DNA of 64,000 nt from Bradyrhizobium sp. CB82 (GCF_029714405.1 NZ_CP121650.1:1803001-1867000); one strand, 5' to 3'; counted from the stretch's first letter, positions 28,444-38,601 are shown. A program made the numbers and translations. Notes: a model not told the origin generated them from the sequence alone.

Positions 28444-28545
28444 CGCCGGAGGAGATCGCGATGTCGATCCTCGCCGAGATCACGCAAGCGCGCCGCCGCG
28501 GGCAGCGCGCGGCCAACCCGCTCACGGACAAGGAGAAGACCGACC
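28425..28545 (+). pseudogene. C-terminal fragment of an XdhC/CoxF-family protein
   Basis: In a frame different from the MHYT fragment I read LDLGAITPEEIAMSILAEIT followed by QARRRGQRAANPLTDKEKT. This is the typical C-terminal signature of XdhC/CoxF-like proteins, which mature molybdenum hydroxylases. The N-terminal ~250 residues are absent. Confidence 0.6.
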
Positions 28546-28677
28546 GACGCCCAGATCGGCGGCAAGCTTGCCCAGCTCGGGGCGCGGCTGATCAACTCCA
28601 CGGCGACGAAGCTGGCCGGCGAATTCTTTGCGTCATTTGCCCAGATCGTCAGCGCCAGGGCCGGGGCGGACATCTGA
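28546..28677 (+). pseudogene. C-terminal fragment of a CoxG-family protein
   Basis: A third frame reads DAQIGGKLAQLGARLINSTA, then TKLAGEFFASFAQIVSARAG and a stop. It matches the C-terminal helix of the CoxG (SRPBCC) family, a carbon monoxide dehydrogenase accessory protein. The upstream domain is missing. Together with the XdhC fragment it marks a deleted cox-type cluster. Confidence 0.65.
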
Positions 28678-28678
28678 C

Positions 28679-29251
28679 TCACGCGATCGGCTGCTCCGGC
28701 TTGAGCAGCCGGTAATGCAGCCGCGCGTAGCCGCCGAGCCATCTGACGGCGGCATTGAGTCCAAGCAGCAGCAATGCACCGAAACCCGCGCCCGTGGTCA
28801 CCAGCGCGATGCCCGCAAGCCCGCGCAACACCAGCTCGACGATCCGTCCGTCGCCCAAATGCTTGTAGAGGCTGATCAGCAATCCGATGCCGACGATCCC
28901 GAGGACGAGCATCACGAAGGCGATGATGAGCAGGATCAGCATGACGACGAGCAGCAACGGCAAGAGCAGGATGACATCGACCACGGCGAGGCCCCCGAGC
29001 GCCAGCAGCGCGGCCGTGGAGTTTTGCAGCGAATGATGATTTTCCCATCGGCGAAGCCCCGTCTCGGCACGCAGCTCGCGCGCCAGCCGCCGCGGGTCGC
29101 CAAGCGCTTCCGCGACCTGCTCCTCGGCCCGGCCGGAGGCGCGCGCCTCCTCGAAATGGGCGCTGTAGTCGGCGAGGATGTCGTCGATCTCCTCTGCGGG
29201 AAGCCCGGCGAGCCCGTCGCGGAGGATGCGGAGGAAATCGGCACGTTTCAT
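28679..29251 (-). CDS. DUF1700/HAAS-domain membrane protein
   Basis: A 190-residue protein with an N-terminal HAAS-type helical domain (MKRADFLRILRDGLAGLPAE, then IDDILADYSAHFEEA) and a hydrophobic region with several membrane segments from residue ~80 to 175 (LLLPLLLVVMLILLIIAFVM). HAAS/DUF1700 genes are typically paired with PadR regulators, exactly as here: its start overlaps the padR stop by four bases. Its role is probably to transmit the PadR-controlled response at the membrane; the details are unknown. Confidence 0.85.
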   Translation of the reverse strand: MKRADFLRILRDGLAGLPAEEIDDILADYSAHFEEARASGRAEEQVAEALGDPRRLARELRAETGLRRWENHHSLQNSTAALLALGGLAVVDVILLLPLLLVVMLILLIIAFVMLVLGIVGIGLLISLYKHLGDGRIVELVLRGLAGIALVTTGAGFGALLLLGLNAAVRWLGGYARLHYRLLKPEQPIA

Positions 29252-29577
29252 CTGGTGTCTCCGAGCAACTCGTTGACGGCGTCCGCGAATGTTCGCCACT
29301 CGCGCTTCTGCGCAGCCAGGGCGGCGCGGCCCGCCGGCGTCAGCCGGTAGTATTTTCGCGGTGGCCCGCTGCTGGATTCGGCGAGGCGGGTGTCGACGAG
29401 TCCGTCATCCTGCATGCGTCGCATCAGCGGATAAATCGTGCCTTCGCCCATGCCGACACTGGCCGCCAGCGTCGAGGCGATCTCGTAGGCATAGCTTTCG
29501 CCGCGCGCGAGCAGCGCGAGCACGCAGAGTTCGAGCGCGCCCTTCTTGAGCTGAATTTGATTCGCGGAGTCTGCCAT
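29248..29577 (-). CDS. PadR-family transcriptional regulator
   Basis: A 109-residue winged-helix repressor. Features: QLKKGALELCVLALLARGE, the recognition region GEGTIYPLMRRMQDDGLVDT, and the wing PPRKYYRLTPAGRAAL. It is transcribed divergently from the serine hydrolase and upstream of its DUF1700 partner. The intergenic space carries a promoter and repeated motif listed next, consistent with autoregulation. Confidence 0.9.
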   Translation of the reverse strand: MADSANQIQLKKGALELCVLALLARGESYAYEIASTLAASVGMGEGTIYPLMRRMQDDGLVDTRLAESSSGPPRKYYRLTPAGRAALAAQKREWRTFADAVNELLGDTR

Positions 29578-29609
29578 TCCTCCACTTGACTACACCGCCT
29601 CGAAGTGAA

Positions 29610-29643
29610 CTTATATAGCAAGGTACTATGCATTGCAAGGTAC
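29610..29643 (-). promoter_or_regulatory. Predicted padR promoter overlapping a 9-base direct repeat
   Basis: On the minus strand TTGCAA (29633-29638) and TATAAG (29610-29615) stand 17 bases apart, a near-consensus sigma-70 promoter about 33 bases ahead of padR. The plus-strand motif GCAAGGTAC occurs at 29618-29626 and again at 29635-29643, overlapping the -35 box and spacer. I infer this is the PadR operator and that it also controls the divergent serine hydrolase. Confidence 0.6.
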
Positions 29644-29676
29644 CTGTTTATATGCACTCTGATGGGAGACGCGACC

Positions 29677-30771
29677 ATGAGCCATCTTGATCGCCGCCGC
29701 CTTTTGGCTGTCCTTGGCGCCGGCCTCGCCGCGCCGCGTACATTGCTTGCTGCCGCACCATCCGAAGCGATCGCGCAGCGCCTCGCGGACGCCGAGCGCG
29801 ATGGCAAGGTGTTCGGCCTGCACGTGCTGCTCGTGAGCCAGGGCGGCAGGCTCGTGTTCGAGCATTATGGGCGGGGAGAGGATGAGCGGCTGGGGCGTCC
29901 GCTCGGTAACGTCGTGTTCGGTCCGGACGTGTTGCATGACCTGCGCTCGGTCTCCAAGAGCGTGGTCGGTCTCGCTTATGGTGTTGCACTTGCGGCCGGT
30001 AAGGTGCCGCCGCCCGAGGCCAAGCTCTACGAGCAGTTTCCGGAGTACGCCGATCTCGCCGGGCAACCTGGCCGCGACCGGATCACGATTCATCACGTGC
30101 TCTCCATGACGCTCGGCTTTGAATGGGACGAGCTCACGATTCCCTATGGCCAGCCCGGCAACAGCGAAGGCGCGATGGAGGCGGCCCCGGACCGCTATCG
30201 CTTCATCCTCGGTCTCCCGATCATCGGTGAGCCCGGTGTCAAATGGACCTATTGCGGCGCCGCCACTGCGCTGCTCGGCCGCCTGATCGCCAAGGGCACG
30301 GGTGAAGCGCTGCCGGCCTATTGCCGTCGCGTCCTGTTCGATCCGCTCGGCTTCGGCCCCACCGAGTGGAATGTCGGCAGGGACGGCGAGCCGCGCGCCG
30401 CCTCAGGCCTGCGCCTGCTGCCACGCGATCTCGCGAAGATCGGCCAGCTCATGCTCGCTGACGGCACCTGGAACGGAACGTCCGTCGTTCCCGCCGATTG
30501 GGTGAAACGCGTGACCACGCCCGTGGTCCCGACCAGCGCCGTCCGCAACTACGGCTATCACTGGTACATGGGCGACTACAACGCAGCTCAGGGCCAGCCC
30601 TTGCATTGGTTCGGTGGTGTCGGTTGGGGCGGTCAGATTCTCACGGTCATTCCCGCGCGCGATCTCGTCCTGGTGATCCACTGCGGGAACTATCCAAAGG
30701 CAGGCGCCGAACAGTTTGGCGTAATCCGCACCATCATGGGCGATGTCGTGCTTCCGAGTTTTGCGTCGTGA
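29677..30771 (+). CDS. Serine hydrolase, class C beta-lactamase / penicillin-binding-protein fold
   Basis: A 364-residue exported protein. The N-terminus (SHLDRRRLLAVLGAGLAAPR) has the twin-arginine look of a Tat signal. The catalytic SxxK is SVSK (in LRSVSKSVVGLAYG). The second motif region reads WTYCGAATALLGRL, with Tyr kept and Gly where Asn or Ser is usual. A late GGVGWGGQIL provides the third motif. Such proteins include esterases and peptidases; beta-lactamase activity should not be assumed. ATG 29677 has GGGAG upstream; ATG 29662 is the alternative. Confidence 0.82.
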   Translation: MSHLDRRRLLAVLGAGLAAPRTLLAAAPSEAIAQRLADAERDGKVFGLHVLLVSQGGRLVFEHYGRGEDERLGRPLGNVVFGPDVLHDLRSVSKSVVGLAYGVALAAGKVPPPEAKLYEQFPEYADLAGQPGRDRITIHHVLSMTLGFEWDELTIPYGQPGNSEGAMEAAPDRYRFILGLPIIGEPGVKWTYCGAATALLGRLIAKGTGEALPAYCRRVLFDPLGFGPTEWNVGRDGEPRAASGLRLLPRDLAKIGQLMLADGTWNGTSVVPADWVKRVTTPVVPTSAVRNYGYHWYMGDYNAAQGQPLHWFGGVGWGGQILTVIPARDLVLVIHCGNYPKAGAEQFGVIRTIMGDVVLPSFAS

Positions 30772-30813
30772 GGCGTGTGAGAACGCTGGCACCTCGCCCC
30801 GAAAGGCAGATAC

Positions 30814-30908
30814 TAGGGTAGGTAAAGGGCGGAAGCGTGCCCGCCGCTTGTGTCGCGCAAAGAAAAGGCGGGCGCGGTGCTACGCGCTTTTGCCTGTCTG
30901 CAAATCCT
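30814..30908. repeat. Intergenic repeat of the GTAGGT...GCAAA type
   Basis: Related to the copy at 25,272-25,372: TAGGTAAAGGGCGGAAGCGTGCCCGCC...GGCGGGCGCGGTGCTACGCGC...TTTGCCTGTC. It lies between the convergent serine hydrolase and prs genes. Confidence 0.55.
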
Positions 30909-30914
30909 GGCGGT

Positions 30915-31868
<954 letters not shown>

Positions 31869-32060
31869 GGACGCTTCCTCCCGCGCCTTTCTGGATACGA
31901 CGTTCAGCATCTCGAAATACCCACGGAGCACGGTTTCGACGGGCGAGGCAATATCAGGCCGAAGGCTCCACTGGCAACCCGGGAAGGTACGATATCCTGT
32001 CGAAAATCCTGAGTCCGGCCAAGAGTTTGGCCGCCAGTTGGGATGAGGGTTTAGCGGTGG

Positions 32061-32678
32061 TTATCGGTCGGCATAACCGAGCGCCGTGGCGGGCATCTCC
32101 GCGTTCGGCGCGGGCGACGAGACGCTTGCGACCGCCGGCCCCCGCAGGCCCGGGACGGTGTCCGGCGCATCTGGCGGCGTGCCGTTGATCATATTGGAAA
32201 GTCCTCTGAATCCGGCCTGCGCGATCTTCCTCAGGACCAGGTCGTCGGCTGCCGACCAGGGATCGCGCCCACCCTTGCCGGCCGGTTCCTCGCCGGACAG
32301 GCGCAGCGCCCGCTGCTGGTTGGCGTCGTAGACGTCCCAGACCCAGGCGATCATGGTCTTGCCGCGGACGACCTGCGCGGAGAGGTAGCTGCGCACGCGA
32401 TAGGCAGCCTGGCCCTCGCGGGACACGACGGACAGGCTACGCAGCTTCGATTCGCTGTCGAGCACGCCGACCATGCGGTCGAACACCTGCGGCGGCGGCC
32501 CGTCGACGGATTCGAAGGCCACGGTCGTCCCGCTGCCGCCGCTCGGCGGTGCCATCGCATAGGAATTGTTCGCCGCACCGCCGCCGGCACAGCCGCCAAG
32601 CGCGCACGATGCCGCCAGCAGCATGGCTGCCAGCACGCGCGTGCCCGCGCGGCGCAAGATTGATGACGCTTCCCTCAT
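32061..32678 (-). CDS. Predicted lipoprotein of unknown function
   Basis: A 205-residue protein with a lipoprotein signal: MLLAASCALGGCAGGG, where LGGC is the lipobox and Cys ~30 the lipidated residue. The mature protein starts with a Gly/Ala/Ser-rich linker and has a compact region (FESVDGPPPQVFDRMVGVLD, YLSAQVVRGKTMIAWVWDVYD). I recognise it as a type conserved in rhizobia but know no function. It is separated from prs by about 190 gene-free bases. Confidence 0.8.
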   Translation of the reverse strand: MREASSILRRAGTRVLAAMLLAASCALGGCAGGGAANNSYAMAPPSGGSGTTVAFESVDGPPPQVFDRMVGVLDSESKLRSLSVVSREGQAAYRVRSYLSAQVVRGKTMIAWVWDVYDANQQRALRLSGEEPAGKGGRDPWSAADDLVLRKIAQAGFRGLSNMINGTPPDAPDTVPGLRGPAVASVSSPAPNAEMPATALGYADR

Positions 32679-32932
32679 TATGGAGGGCAGCGATATCGTT
32701 AAAACCGATTAACGTCTAGGGCAGCGGCGCCACATCTCGCCAACCAAACGAATTCGCTTGTTGTCACTTGGGCTTGCGTCATGTGGAAGTCTCGTGTCCC
32801 GGACGCGCCGCGGCGGCGTAGCGCTGTTGAGCGGAGGCGGACCCACAACACGCCCCGCAGACCCGCTGCAGACTGGGCCCCGGTTCTGCAGCGCATCACT
32901 GCGTGCTGCGCCGCGTCCGGGAAACGAGACCG

Positions 32933-33700
32933 TTACCCTTCGAGCGAGATTGCGTGGATGTGGCGGCCGTAGTCGGGCTCGTTGCGATGCACGGATCGGC
33001 GATAGCTGAAAAAGCGCTCGTCGGCGTAGGTGTCGAGGCCGAGGTCGTCGATCATCAGAATGCCGGCGGCTTCCAGCCGCATGCGGATGAAGCCTGCGAG
33101 ATCGAACATCGCGTGGCCCTCGCGCACCGAGGGAATGAAGAATACCGCATTGTCCGCGTCCGCCTCGATGAAGCGCGCGACGAATTCGTTGCCGACTTCG
33201 TAGCTCTGCTGGCGGATCAGGGGGCCGATCGCGGCGATGATGCGGCCGCGCTCGGCGCCCAGCTTTTCCATCGCCAATATCGTGGACTCCAGCACGCCCG
33301 TCAGCGCGCCCTTCCAGCCGGCATGCGCGCCGCCGATCACCCGCGCGTTGGGATCGACGAACAGTACCGGTCCGCAATCGGCAGTGGAGATGCCGAGCGC
33401 GAGGCCGGGCGTGCGGGTGACGAGCGCATCGCCCTTCGGCCGCGGGCCGCTTGGCCAGGCGCCGTCGGCGACGAGCGCATCAGGCGAGTGGATCTGGTGC
33501 AGGCTGATGAAACGCTCAGCCCGAACGCCGACCTGCTCGGCCATGCGGCGGCGGTTCTCTGCGACATGGGCCGGATCGTCATTGGAGCCAAGCCCGCCAT
33601 TGAGCGCGGCATAGATACCGTTGGAGACGCCGCCCTCGCGGGTGAAGAAGGCGTGGCGCAGGCCAGGCACGGCCGAGAGCAGCGAGGAGCCGAGAGTCAT
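32933..33700 (-). CDS. pgeF: Peptidoglycan editing factor / laccase-domain purine nucleoside phosphorylase family
   Basis: A 255-residue YfiH-family protein. Members have been shown to act as purine nucleoside phosphorylases with a Cys/His metal site and, in E. coli, to remove wrongly built muropeptide precursors (PgeF). Conserved: FFTREGGVSNGIYAALNGG, QIHSPDAL, STADCGPVLFVDP and GGAHAGWKG, with metal residues His, Cys and His in the last three. The start overlaps the midA-like stop by four bases. Confidence 0.9.
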   Translation of the reverse strand: MTLGSSLLSAVPGLRHAFFTREGGVSNGIYAALNGGLGSNDDPAHVAENRRRMAEQVGVRAERFISLHQIHSPDALVADGAWPSGPRPKGDALVTRTPGLALGISTADCGPVLFVDPNARVIGGAHAGWKGALTGVLESTILAMEKLGAERGRIIAAIGPLIRQQSYEVGNEFVARFIEADADNAVFFIPSVREGHAMFDLAGFIRMRLEAAGILMIDDLGLDTYADERFFSYRRSVHRNEPDYGRHIHAISLEG

Positions 33701-34818
33701 GACGCGTCGTCACCTTCCTCAACATGGTCGCTCAAGGCCGCGAGCGAGGTGAGCCGCGGCTCGGAGATGGCGAGCACCTTGAACATCGAGCCCATGCCGC
33801 CGCGGCCCGTATCGGTCAGCCGTTTCAGCGCTGCGGCGATGTCGGCGGAGACATCTGGCGTCGCCTTCTGCATCAACGCGGCCGCGCGGGTGTCGACGCC
33901 GAGGCGCTTCAAAAACTCCCCCTGCATCACCGGGCCATGAACGCGGGCGCCGACATCCTCGGCGGCGCGCGACAGCGCCTGGAAGTCGACATGGGCGGTG
34001 ACGTCGGCCTGGCCTGGCGTCTTCAGCGGATCGGCAAAGGTGTGGCGCGCGATCGCCTGAAAGGTGTCTCCGGCATCGCTGCGCAAATGGCCGTAGTCGA
34101 TGATCAGCGCCGCGCCATCCTGGTCGCGCACGCGGGCGGCGAGCTTCATGATCTCGGCATCCGGCCGCCATTCGAACACCGCGCCGACCGGTGCCGCCCG
34201 CACCAACGGCGGCAGCAGCACGTCGAAGCGCGGGGTCGCATCAGCGGCGGCGCCGAATTGAAGGCTGCCGTTCGCATCAATGTCGACGACGCGCTCGTGC
34301 CAGCCGTTCTCGCGCTTCACCATCTGGTGGATCGGCAGCACGTCGAAATATTCGTTGGCAAGGATGATCGAGGGGCCTTCGGGCACGTCGTCGATCGTGT
34401 CGTGCCAGGTGATGTTGCGCACGCCGGACAGCGTCGTCTTCTGCCGCCCCCGCAGCACCGGATTGACCTCGACCATGTGGACCTGGAGCGCCTGGTAGAG
34501 CGGCGGCAGTACCCGCAGCGCGCGCAGTGCATCCGCCATCATGGTGCCGCGGCCGGGCCCGAGCTCGATCAGCCGCAACTGAGGCGGCGAGCCCATCTGC
34601 TTCCACACCGATGCCGTCCATAACCCCAGGAGCTCTCCGAACATCTGGCTGACTTCCGGCGCGGTGGTGAAGTCGCCCTCACGCCCGAGCGGATCGCGCG
34701 AAACGTAATAGCCGTGACGCGGATGCATCAGGCACAGCTCCATGTACCTCCACACCGGCATCGGGCCGGAGGATTTGATCAGCGCCTTGATCTCGTTCAG
34801 CAGCGGCGATTCGGTCAC
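33697..34818 (-). CDS. MidA/NDUFAF7-family SAM-dependent methyltransferase
   Basis: A 373-residue protein of the family whose mitochondrial member NDUFAF7 methylates an arginine of complex I. The signature GREGDFTTAPEVSQMFGELL and the SAM loop IELGPGRGTMM are present. It starts at GTG 34818 (TESPLLNEIKALIK). It is located between lgt and pgeF with minimal spacing, a widespread alphaproteobacterial order. Whether the bacterial protein acts on NADH dehydrogenase is inference from the family. Confidence 0.88.
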   Translation of the reverse strand: MTESPLLNEIKALIKSSGPMPVWRYMELCLMHPRHGYYVSRDPLGREGDFTTAPEVSQMFGELLGLWTASVWKQMGSPPQLRLIELGPGRGTMMADALRALRVLPPLYQALQVHMVEVNPVLRGRQKTTLSGVRNITWHDTIDDVPEGPSIILANEYFDVLPIHQMVKRENGWHERVVDIDANGSLQFGAAADATPRFDVLLPPLVRAAPVGAVFEWRPDAEIMKLAARVRDQDGAALIIDYGHLRSDAGDTFQAIARHTFADPLKTPGQADVTAHVDFQALSRAAEDVGARVHGPVMQGEFLKRLGVDTRAAALMQKATPDVSADIAAALKRLTDTGRGGMGSMFKVLAISEPRLTSLAALSDHVEEGDDAS

Positions 34819-34839
34819 AGCCTGTCTTCTCGAAATGAA

Positions 34840-35682
34840 TTAACGAATGGCCTCGAGCGGTTCGGGCGCACCGCGCCGCACTGCAAATACAATAAGTATG
34901 GCGCCGACGATAAGCATGGGGATCGACAGCAGCATGCCCATGGTTAACCCGCCCCACAAAAATCCGAGTTGCGCATCCGGCTCGCGAAAATGCTCGCCGA
35001 TGATCCGGGTGAGGCCATAGATCAGGATGAAGCTGCCGAGGATCATCCCCGGCCGCTTCAAGGCGCCGAGGCGGATCATCACCGCGAGCACGGTGAACAG
35101 CAAAATTCCTTCCATGCCGGCTTCGTAGAGCTGGCTCGGATGGCGCGGGATGTTGCCGCCGGTCGGAAAGATCATCGCCCAGGGCAGGCCTGGATCGGCG
35201 GCGCGGCCCCACAGCTCGCCATTGATGAAATTGGCGAGCCGCCCCAGGAACAGGCCGATTGGCCCCACAGCGGTCGTGATGTCGCCGAGCGACAGGATCG
35301 AGATGCCGTTCCGGCGCGCAAACCACATCACCGCGACGACGCACCCCAGGAAGCCGCCATGGAAGGACATGCCGCCTTCCCACAATTTGGGGATCGCGGA
35401 GGGGTGCTCCATGAAGAAGGGCAGGTTGTAGAACAACACATAACCGGTGCGGCCGCCCAGGATGATGCCGAGCGTGGCCCAGAGGATGAAATCGTCGAGC
35501 TGGACCAGCGAGATCGGCGCCGGTCCGCTCCACAGCCTGTCGGTCTTGACCAGCGCGCGGGCGTAGATCCAGCCGAGCACGATCCCGCCGATATAGGCAA
35601 GCGCATACCAGCGGATGGCGAACGGCCCGATCGCTACCGCGATCGGGTCGAAGGAGGGGAAGTTGATCAGAAGAAACGGCAT
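34840..35682 (-). CDS. lgt: Prolipoprotein diacylglyceryl transferase
   Basis: An inner-membrane enzyme that attaches diacylglyceryl to the lipobox Cys of prelipoproteins, the first lipoprotein maturation step. Features: seven or so hydrophobic segments, [25 protein letters not shown], and the signature region [14 protein letters not shown]. It is 280 residues, normal. First gene of the lgt-midA-pgeF run. Confidence 0.95.
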   Translation of the reverse strand: MPFLLINFPSFDPIAVAIGPFAIRWYALAYIGGIVLGWIYARALVKTDRLWSGPAPISLVQLDDFILWATLGIILGGRTGYVLFYNLPFFMEHPSAIPKLWEGGMSFHGGFLGCVVAVMWFARRNGISILSLGDITTAVGPIGLFLGRLANFINGELWGRAADPGLPWAMIFPTGGNIPRHPSQLYEAGMEGILLFTVLAVMIRLGALKRPGMILGSFILIYGLTRIIGEHFREPDAQLGFLWGGLTMGMLLSIPMLIVGAILIVFAVRRGAPEPLEAIR

Positions 35683-35694
35683 CGCGCCTTGGTT

Positions 35695-36426
35695 CTAGAC
35701 AAGATTGCGGCGATAGAGCGCCAGGAGGCGCTCCCAATGCCGCTCGGCGGCGTCGCGGTGATAGACCGGGCGCTTGGGGAAGGCGAAGCCGTGATGAGTG
35801 CCGGGATAGATCTCGACTTCGGCCTTGGCGCCTTTCATGCTCTCAGTCACCTTGTCGATGATCTCCTGCGGTGCGTAAATGTCGGTCTCGGCACAGGCGA
35901 AGTAGAGCTCGGCCTTGGTCTTGCTCGCCGCGAGATGCGGGCTGTCGGCTTGGTCGGTGGCCAGATGCGTGCCGTAGATCGAGGCCGCAGCCTTCACTCG
36001 ATCGGCAAAGTGCGTGGCAGCGTTGATGGCGTAACGGCCGCTCATGCAATAGCCGACGGTGCCGACCAGCTTGGTGTTGGCGGCCGCCTGGCCCTCGGCA
36101 TAGGCGAGCAGCGCGCGGGTATCGTCCATGATCAGGGGAATGTTGATCGAGCTCATCAGCTCGTACATGCGCTTGCGCTCGGGCGCATTCGGGTCCGGTG
36201 GCACCGGCCCGATCTCCATCACGCCGGAGCGGTAATAGAGGTTCGGCAGCATCACGTAGTAGCCGGACGTAGCCAGCCGGCGCGCCATGTCGCGCAGCTC
36301 CTCACGGATCGCCGGCGCATCCATGTAGAAAATGATGACGGGAAACGGGCCGCCGCGCTCGGGATGGGAGATGAAGGTGGTGGTCGAGCCGTCCTTGGTC
36401 GGGATCTCGATCTGCTGGTCGATCAT
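35695..36426 (-). CDS. Dienelactone hydrolase-family alpha/beta hydrolase
   Basis: A 243-residue hydrolase. The nucleophile elbow GYCMSGRYA carries the cysteine typical of dienelactone hydrolases, and the late GTHHGFAFPKR carries the catalytic His. The substrate is unknown; without a chloroaromatic pathway nearby it is probably a general esterase/lactonase. Located 12 bases before lgt in the same direction, so possibly co-transcribed. Confidence 0.88.
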   Translation of the reverse strand: MIDQQIEIPTKDGSTTTFISHPERGGPFPVIIFYMDAPAIREELRDMARRLATSGYYVMLPNLYYRSGVMEIGPVPPDPNAPERKRMYELMSSINIPLIMDDTRALLAYAEGQAAANTKLVGTVGYCMSGRYAINAATHFADRVKAAASIYGTHLATDQADSPHLAASKTKAELYFACAETDIYAPQEIIDKVTESMKGAKAEVEIYPGTHHGFAFPKRPVYHRDAAERHWERLLALYRRNLV

Positions 36427-36598
36427 GGTCTCGCGCTTCGCTTTCTGATTCTTGTTATGCCCGGCCGATCAATACGATGGCAAGGAAACCAGGGCATGAC
36501 AAGGACGGCTCAGGCGCGCGCGGCCCTTGATCGGCGGTGTCCGGATTGCCATTGTCTTCCCAACCTCTAGTTTCGCACAAAGGCATCCGGAGAGCGCC

Positions 36599-36862
36599 AT
36601 GACACAGACCACCAACCGGTTCTTCGACGAGATCGGACGCCTCATGAATGACGCTGCCGGCGCCGCTCAGGGTGTCAAGCGCGAGTTCGACACGGTCATG
36701 CGCACCCAGGCCGAGAAATTCCTGCGTGACATGGACCTCGTGAAGCGCGAGGAGTTCGAGGCGGTCAAGGACATGGCGCGCCTCGCCCGCGAGGAGAACG
36801 AGGCCCTGAAGACCCGGATCGCGGCGCTGGAGGCCAAGCTCGGCGGAACGCCCGGGGCATAA
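36599..36862 (+). CDS. ubiK: UbiK/BMFP-family accessory factor
   Basis: An 87-residue helical protein: an amphipathic N-terminus (MTQTTNRFFDEIGRLMNDAA) and a C-terminal coiled coil (LAREENEALKTRIAALEAKL). The family (DUF526, BMFP) includes UbiK, an assembly factor for aerobic ubiquinone synthesis in enterobacteria. The function in this organism is inferred from family only. Start at ATG 36599; an upstream open stretch is not similar. Confidence 0.8.
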   Translation: MTQTTNRFFDEIGRLMNDAAGAAQGVKREFDTVMRTQAEKFLRDMDLVKREEFEAVKDMARLAREENEALKTRIAALEAKLGGTPGA

Positions 36863-37030
36863 GCGGGCTACCCGGTATCGGCCGGCAGCCCATTCTCCTT
36901 GTCATTTCCGCAGCTTCCGGCTAAAAGCCCGCCACGTCCGCGGCCCCCGCACCCCTGGAGGCTTGCTGCGGCGAAAACCATGGGCCGCCTTGCGGCCCAT
37001 TAACTTTTGCAAAAACAAGGACTTACGACT

Positions 37031-37759
37031 ATGGCGACCGTCAAGGAATTGAAGGCGACCGCACGTCCGAAGAGCGGCAAGGGGGCCGCCCGGGCTGAGC
37101 GTCGCGCCGGGAGAGTGCCCGGAGTGATCTATGGCAACAACCAGCCCCCGCTCCCGATCTCGGTTGACGATCGCGAACTGCGCCAGCGCATCCTCGCGGG
37201 CCGGTTCCTGACCACCCTTGTCGACATCGACCTCGAAGGCAAGAAGCACCGCGTGATTCCGCGCGACTACCACCTCGATCCGGTCAGGGACTTCCCGATC
37301 CATGTCGACTTCATGCGGCTTGGTGAAGGCGCCACCATCCGCATCAGCGTGCCCCTGCACATCGTGAAGGCGGAAACCTCCCCTGGCGTAAAGCGCGGCG
37401 GCACCGTCAACATCGTCGCCCACGCCATCGACCTCGAATGCTCGGTCGAAAACATCCCGCAATTCATCGAGGCGGATGTCGGCCAGCTCGAAATCGGATA
37501 CTCGCTGCATCTGTCTGACGTGAAGCTGCCGACCGGCGTGAAGGCGCTGACGCGCGAGGACGCAACGCTCGTCACCATCGTGCCGCCCTCCGGCTACGCC
37601 GAAGAGCAGAGGGCGGCGGCTGCGGCTGCAGCGGGTGCGGCTGCTCCGGGCGCTGCGCCCGCGGCTGCGGCTCCGGCGGCTGGTGCGGCAGCTCCCGCAG
37701 CTGGTGCTGCTCCGGCAGCGGCCGCCAAGGCTCCGGCCGGCGGCGACAAGAAGAAGTAA
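37031..37759 (+). CDS. rplY: 50S ribosomal protein L25 (long CTC type)
   Basis: A 5S rRNA-binding ribosomal protein of 242 residues. The N-terminal L25 domain shows GKGAARAERRAGRVPGVIYG; the C-terminal TL5/CTC domain includes VKAETSPGVKRGGTVNIV and SLHLSDVKLPTGVKAL. The last ~45 residues are an Ala/Pro/Gly-rich tail ending in GGDKKK, a low-complexity feature usual in rhizobia. Start at ATG 37031. pth follows after 60 bases. Confidence 0.95.
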   Translation: MATVKELKATARPKSGKGAARAERRAGRVPGVIYGNNQPPLPISVDDRELRQRILAGRFLTTLVDIDLEGKKHRVIPRDYHLDPVRDFPIHVDFMRLGEGATIRISVPLHIVKAETSPGVKRGGTVNIVAHAIDLECSVENIPQFIEADVGQLEIGYSLHLSDVKLPTGVKALTREDATLVTIVPPSGYAEEQRAAAAAAAGAAAPGAAPAAAAPAAGAAAPAAGAAPAAAAKAPAGGDKKK

Positions 37760-37819
37760 TCTCTCAAGGCGCTGGCGCGCGGCTTCTCACCGCGCGCCAG
37801 GCGAGGGGCGCGCCGCGTC

Positions 37820-38425
37820 ATGCGACTCTTTGTTGGGCTCGGCAATCCCGGCGCGAGATACGCACGCAACCGGCACAATATCGGCTTCATGGCCGTCGAC
37901 GAGATCGCGCGGCGTCATGGTTTCGCATCATGGCGCCGCAGATTTCAGGGCGAGACATCGGAGGGCACGCTCGACAGTGAGCGCGTCATCCTGCTCAAGC
38001 CCACGACCTACATGAACGAGTCGGGCCGCAGCGTTCAGGAAGCATCCAGCTTCTTCAAGATCGCCCCGGGCGACGTCACCGTATTCCAGGACGAGCTCGA
38101 GCTGCCGCCGGGCAAGGTCAGGGTGAAGATCGGCGGCGGCATCGCCGGGCACAACGGGCTGCGCTCGATCTCAGCGCATATCGGCAATGACTATCGCCGG
38201 GTGCGGCTCGGCATCGGTCACCCCGGCGTCAAGGCGCTGGTCCACAGCTACGTGCTGGCGGACTTCGCCAAGGCCGACGACGAATGGGTAAGGACGTTGT
38301 GTGAGGCCGTCGCCGAGCACGCCGCACTGCTTGCCAAAGGCACGGACGCGACCTTCGCCAACAAGGTGCATCTCGCCATGCTGGCGAAGGGATTTTTGAC
38401 CAAGGACGACAACGGCAAAGAGTGA
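37820..38425 (+). CDS. pth: Peptidyl-tRNA hydrolase
   Basis: Releases tRNA from peptidyl-tRNAs that drop off the ribosome. Signatures: [20 protein letters not shown], including the catalytic His, then [15 protein letters not shown] and [13 protein letters not shown]. It is 201 residues, full length. It forms the conserved rplY-pth-ychF group with its neighbours. Confidence 0.96.
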   Translation: MRLFVGLGNPGARYARNRHNIGFMAVDEIARRHGFASWRRRFQGETSEGTLDSERVILLKPTTYMNESGRSVQEASSFFKIAPGDVTVFQDELELPPGKVRVKIGGGIAGHNGLRSISAHIGNDYRRVRLGIGHPGVKALVHSYVLADFAKADDEWVRTLCEAVAEHAALLAKGTDATFANKVHLAMLAKGFLTKDDNGKE

Positions 38426-38479
38426 TGCTCTTCATCGCCGGACTTGACCCGGCGATCCATCGCTTCGACGAGGATGGAT

Positions 38480-38597
38480 GCGTAGGGTGGGTGGGTTAGC
38501 CCCTGCGGCTGTGCCAAGCGCAGTCCGCTCCGCGCAACCCACCTGGTCACGACAATGAAATTGGTGGGTTACGCTTCGCTAACCCACCCTACGAGGA
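38480..38597. repeat. GTAGGGTGGGTGGGTTAG-type inverted repeat
   Basis: GTAGGGTGGGTGGGTTAGC on the left is mirrored by GCTAACCCACCCTAC on the right, with an inner GCGCAACCCACC / GGTGGGTTACGC pair. It separates pth and ychF, and half of the same motif recurs just after ychF. Confidence 0.7.
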
Positions 38598-38601
38598 CAC
38601 G

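Noticed and set aside
29677..30771. A beta-lactamase conferring resistance
   Set aside because: The fold is class C-like, but the second motif is atypical and this family is mostly esterases and peptidases; no ampR-type regulator is adjacent.
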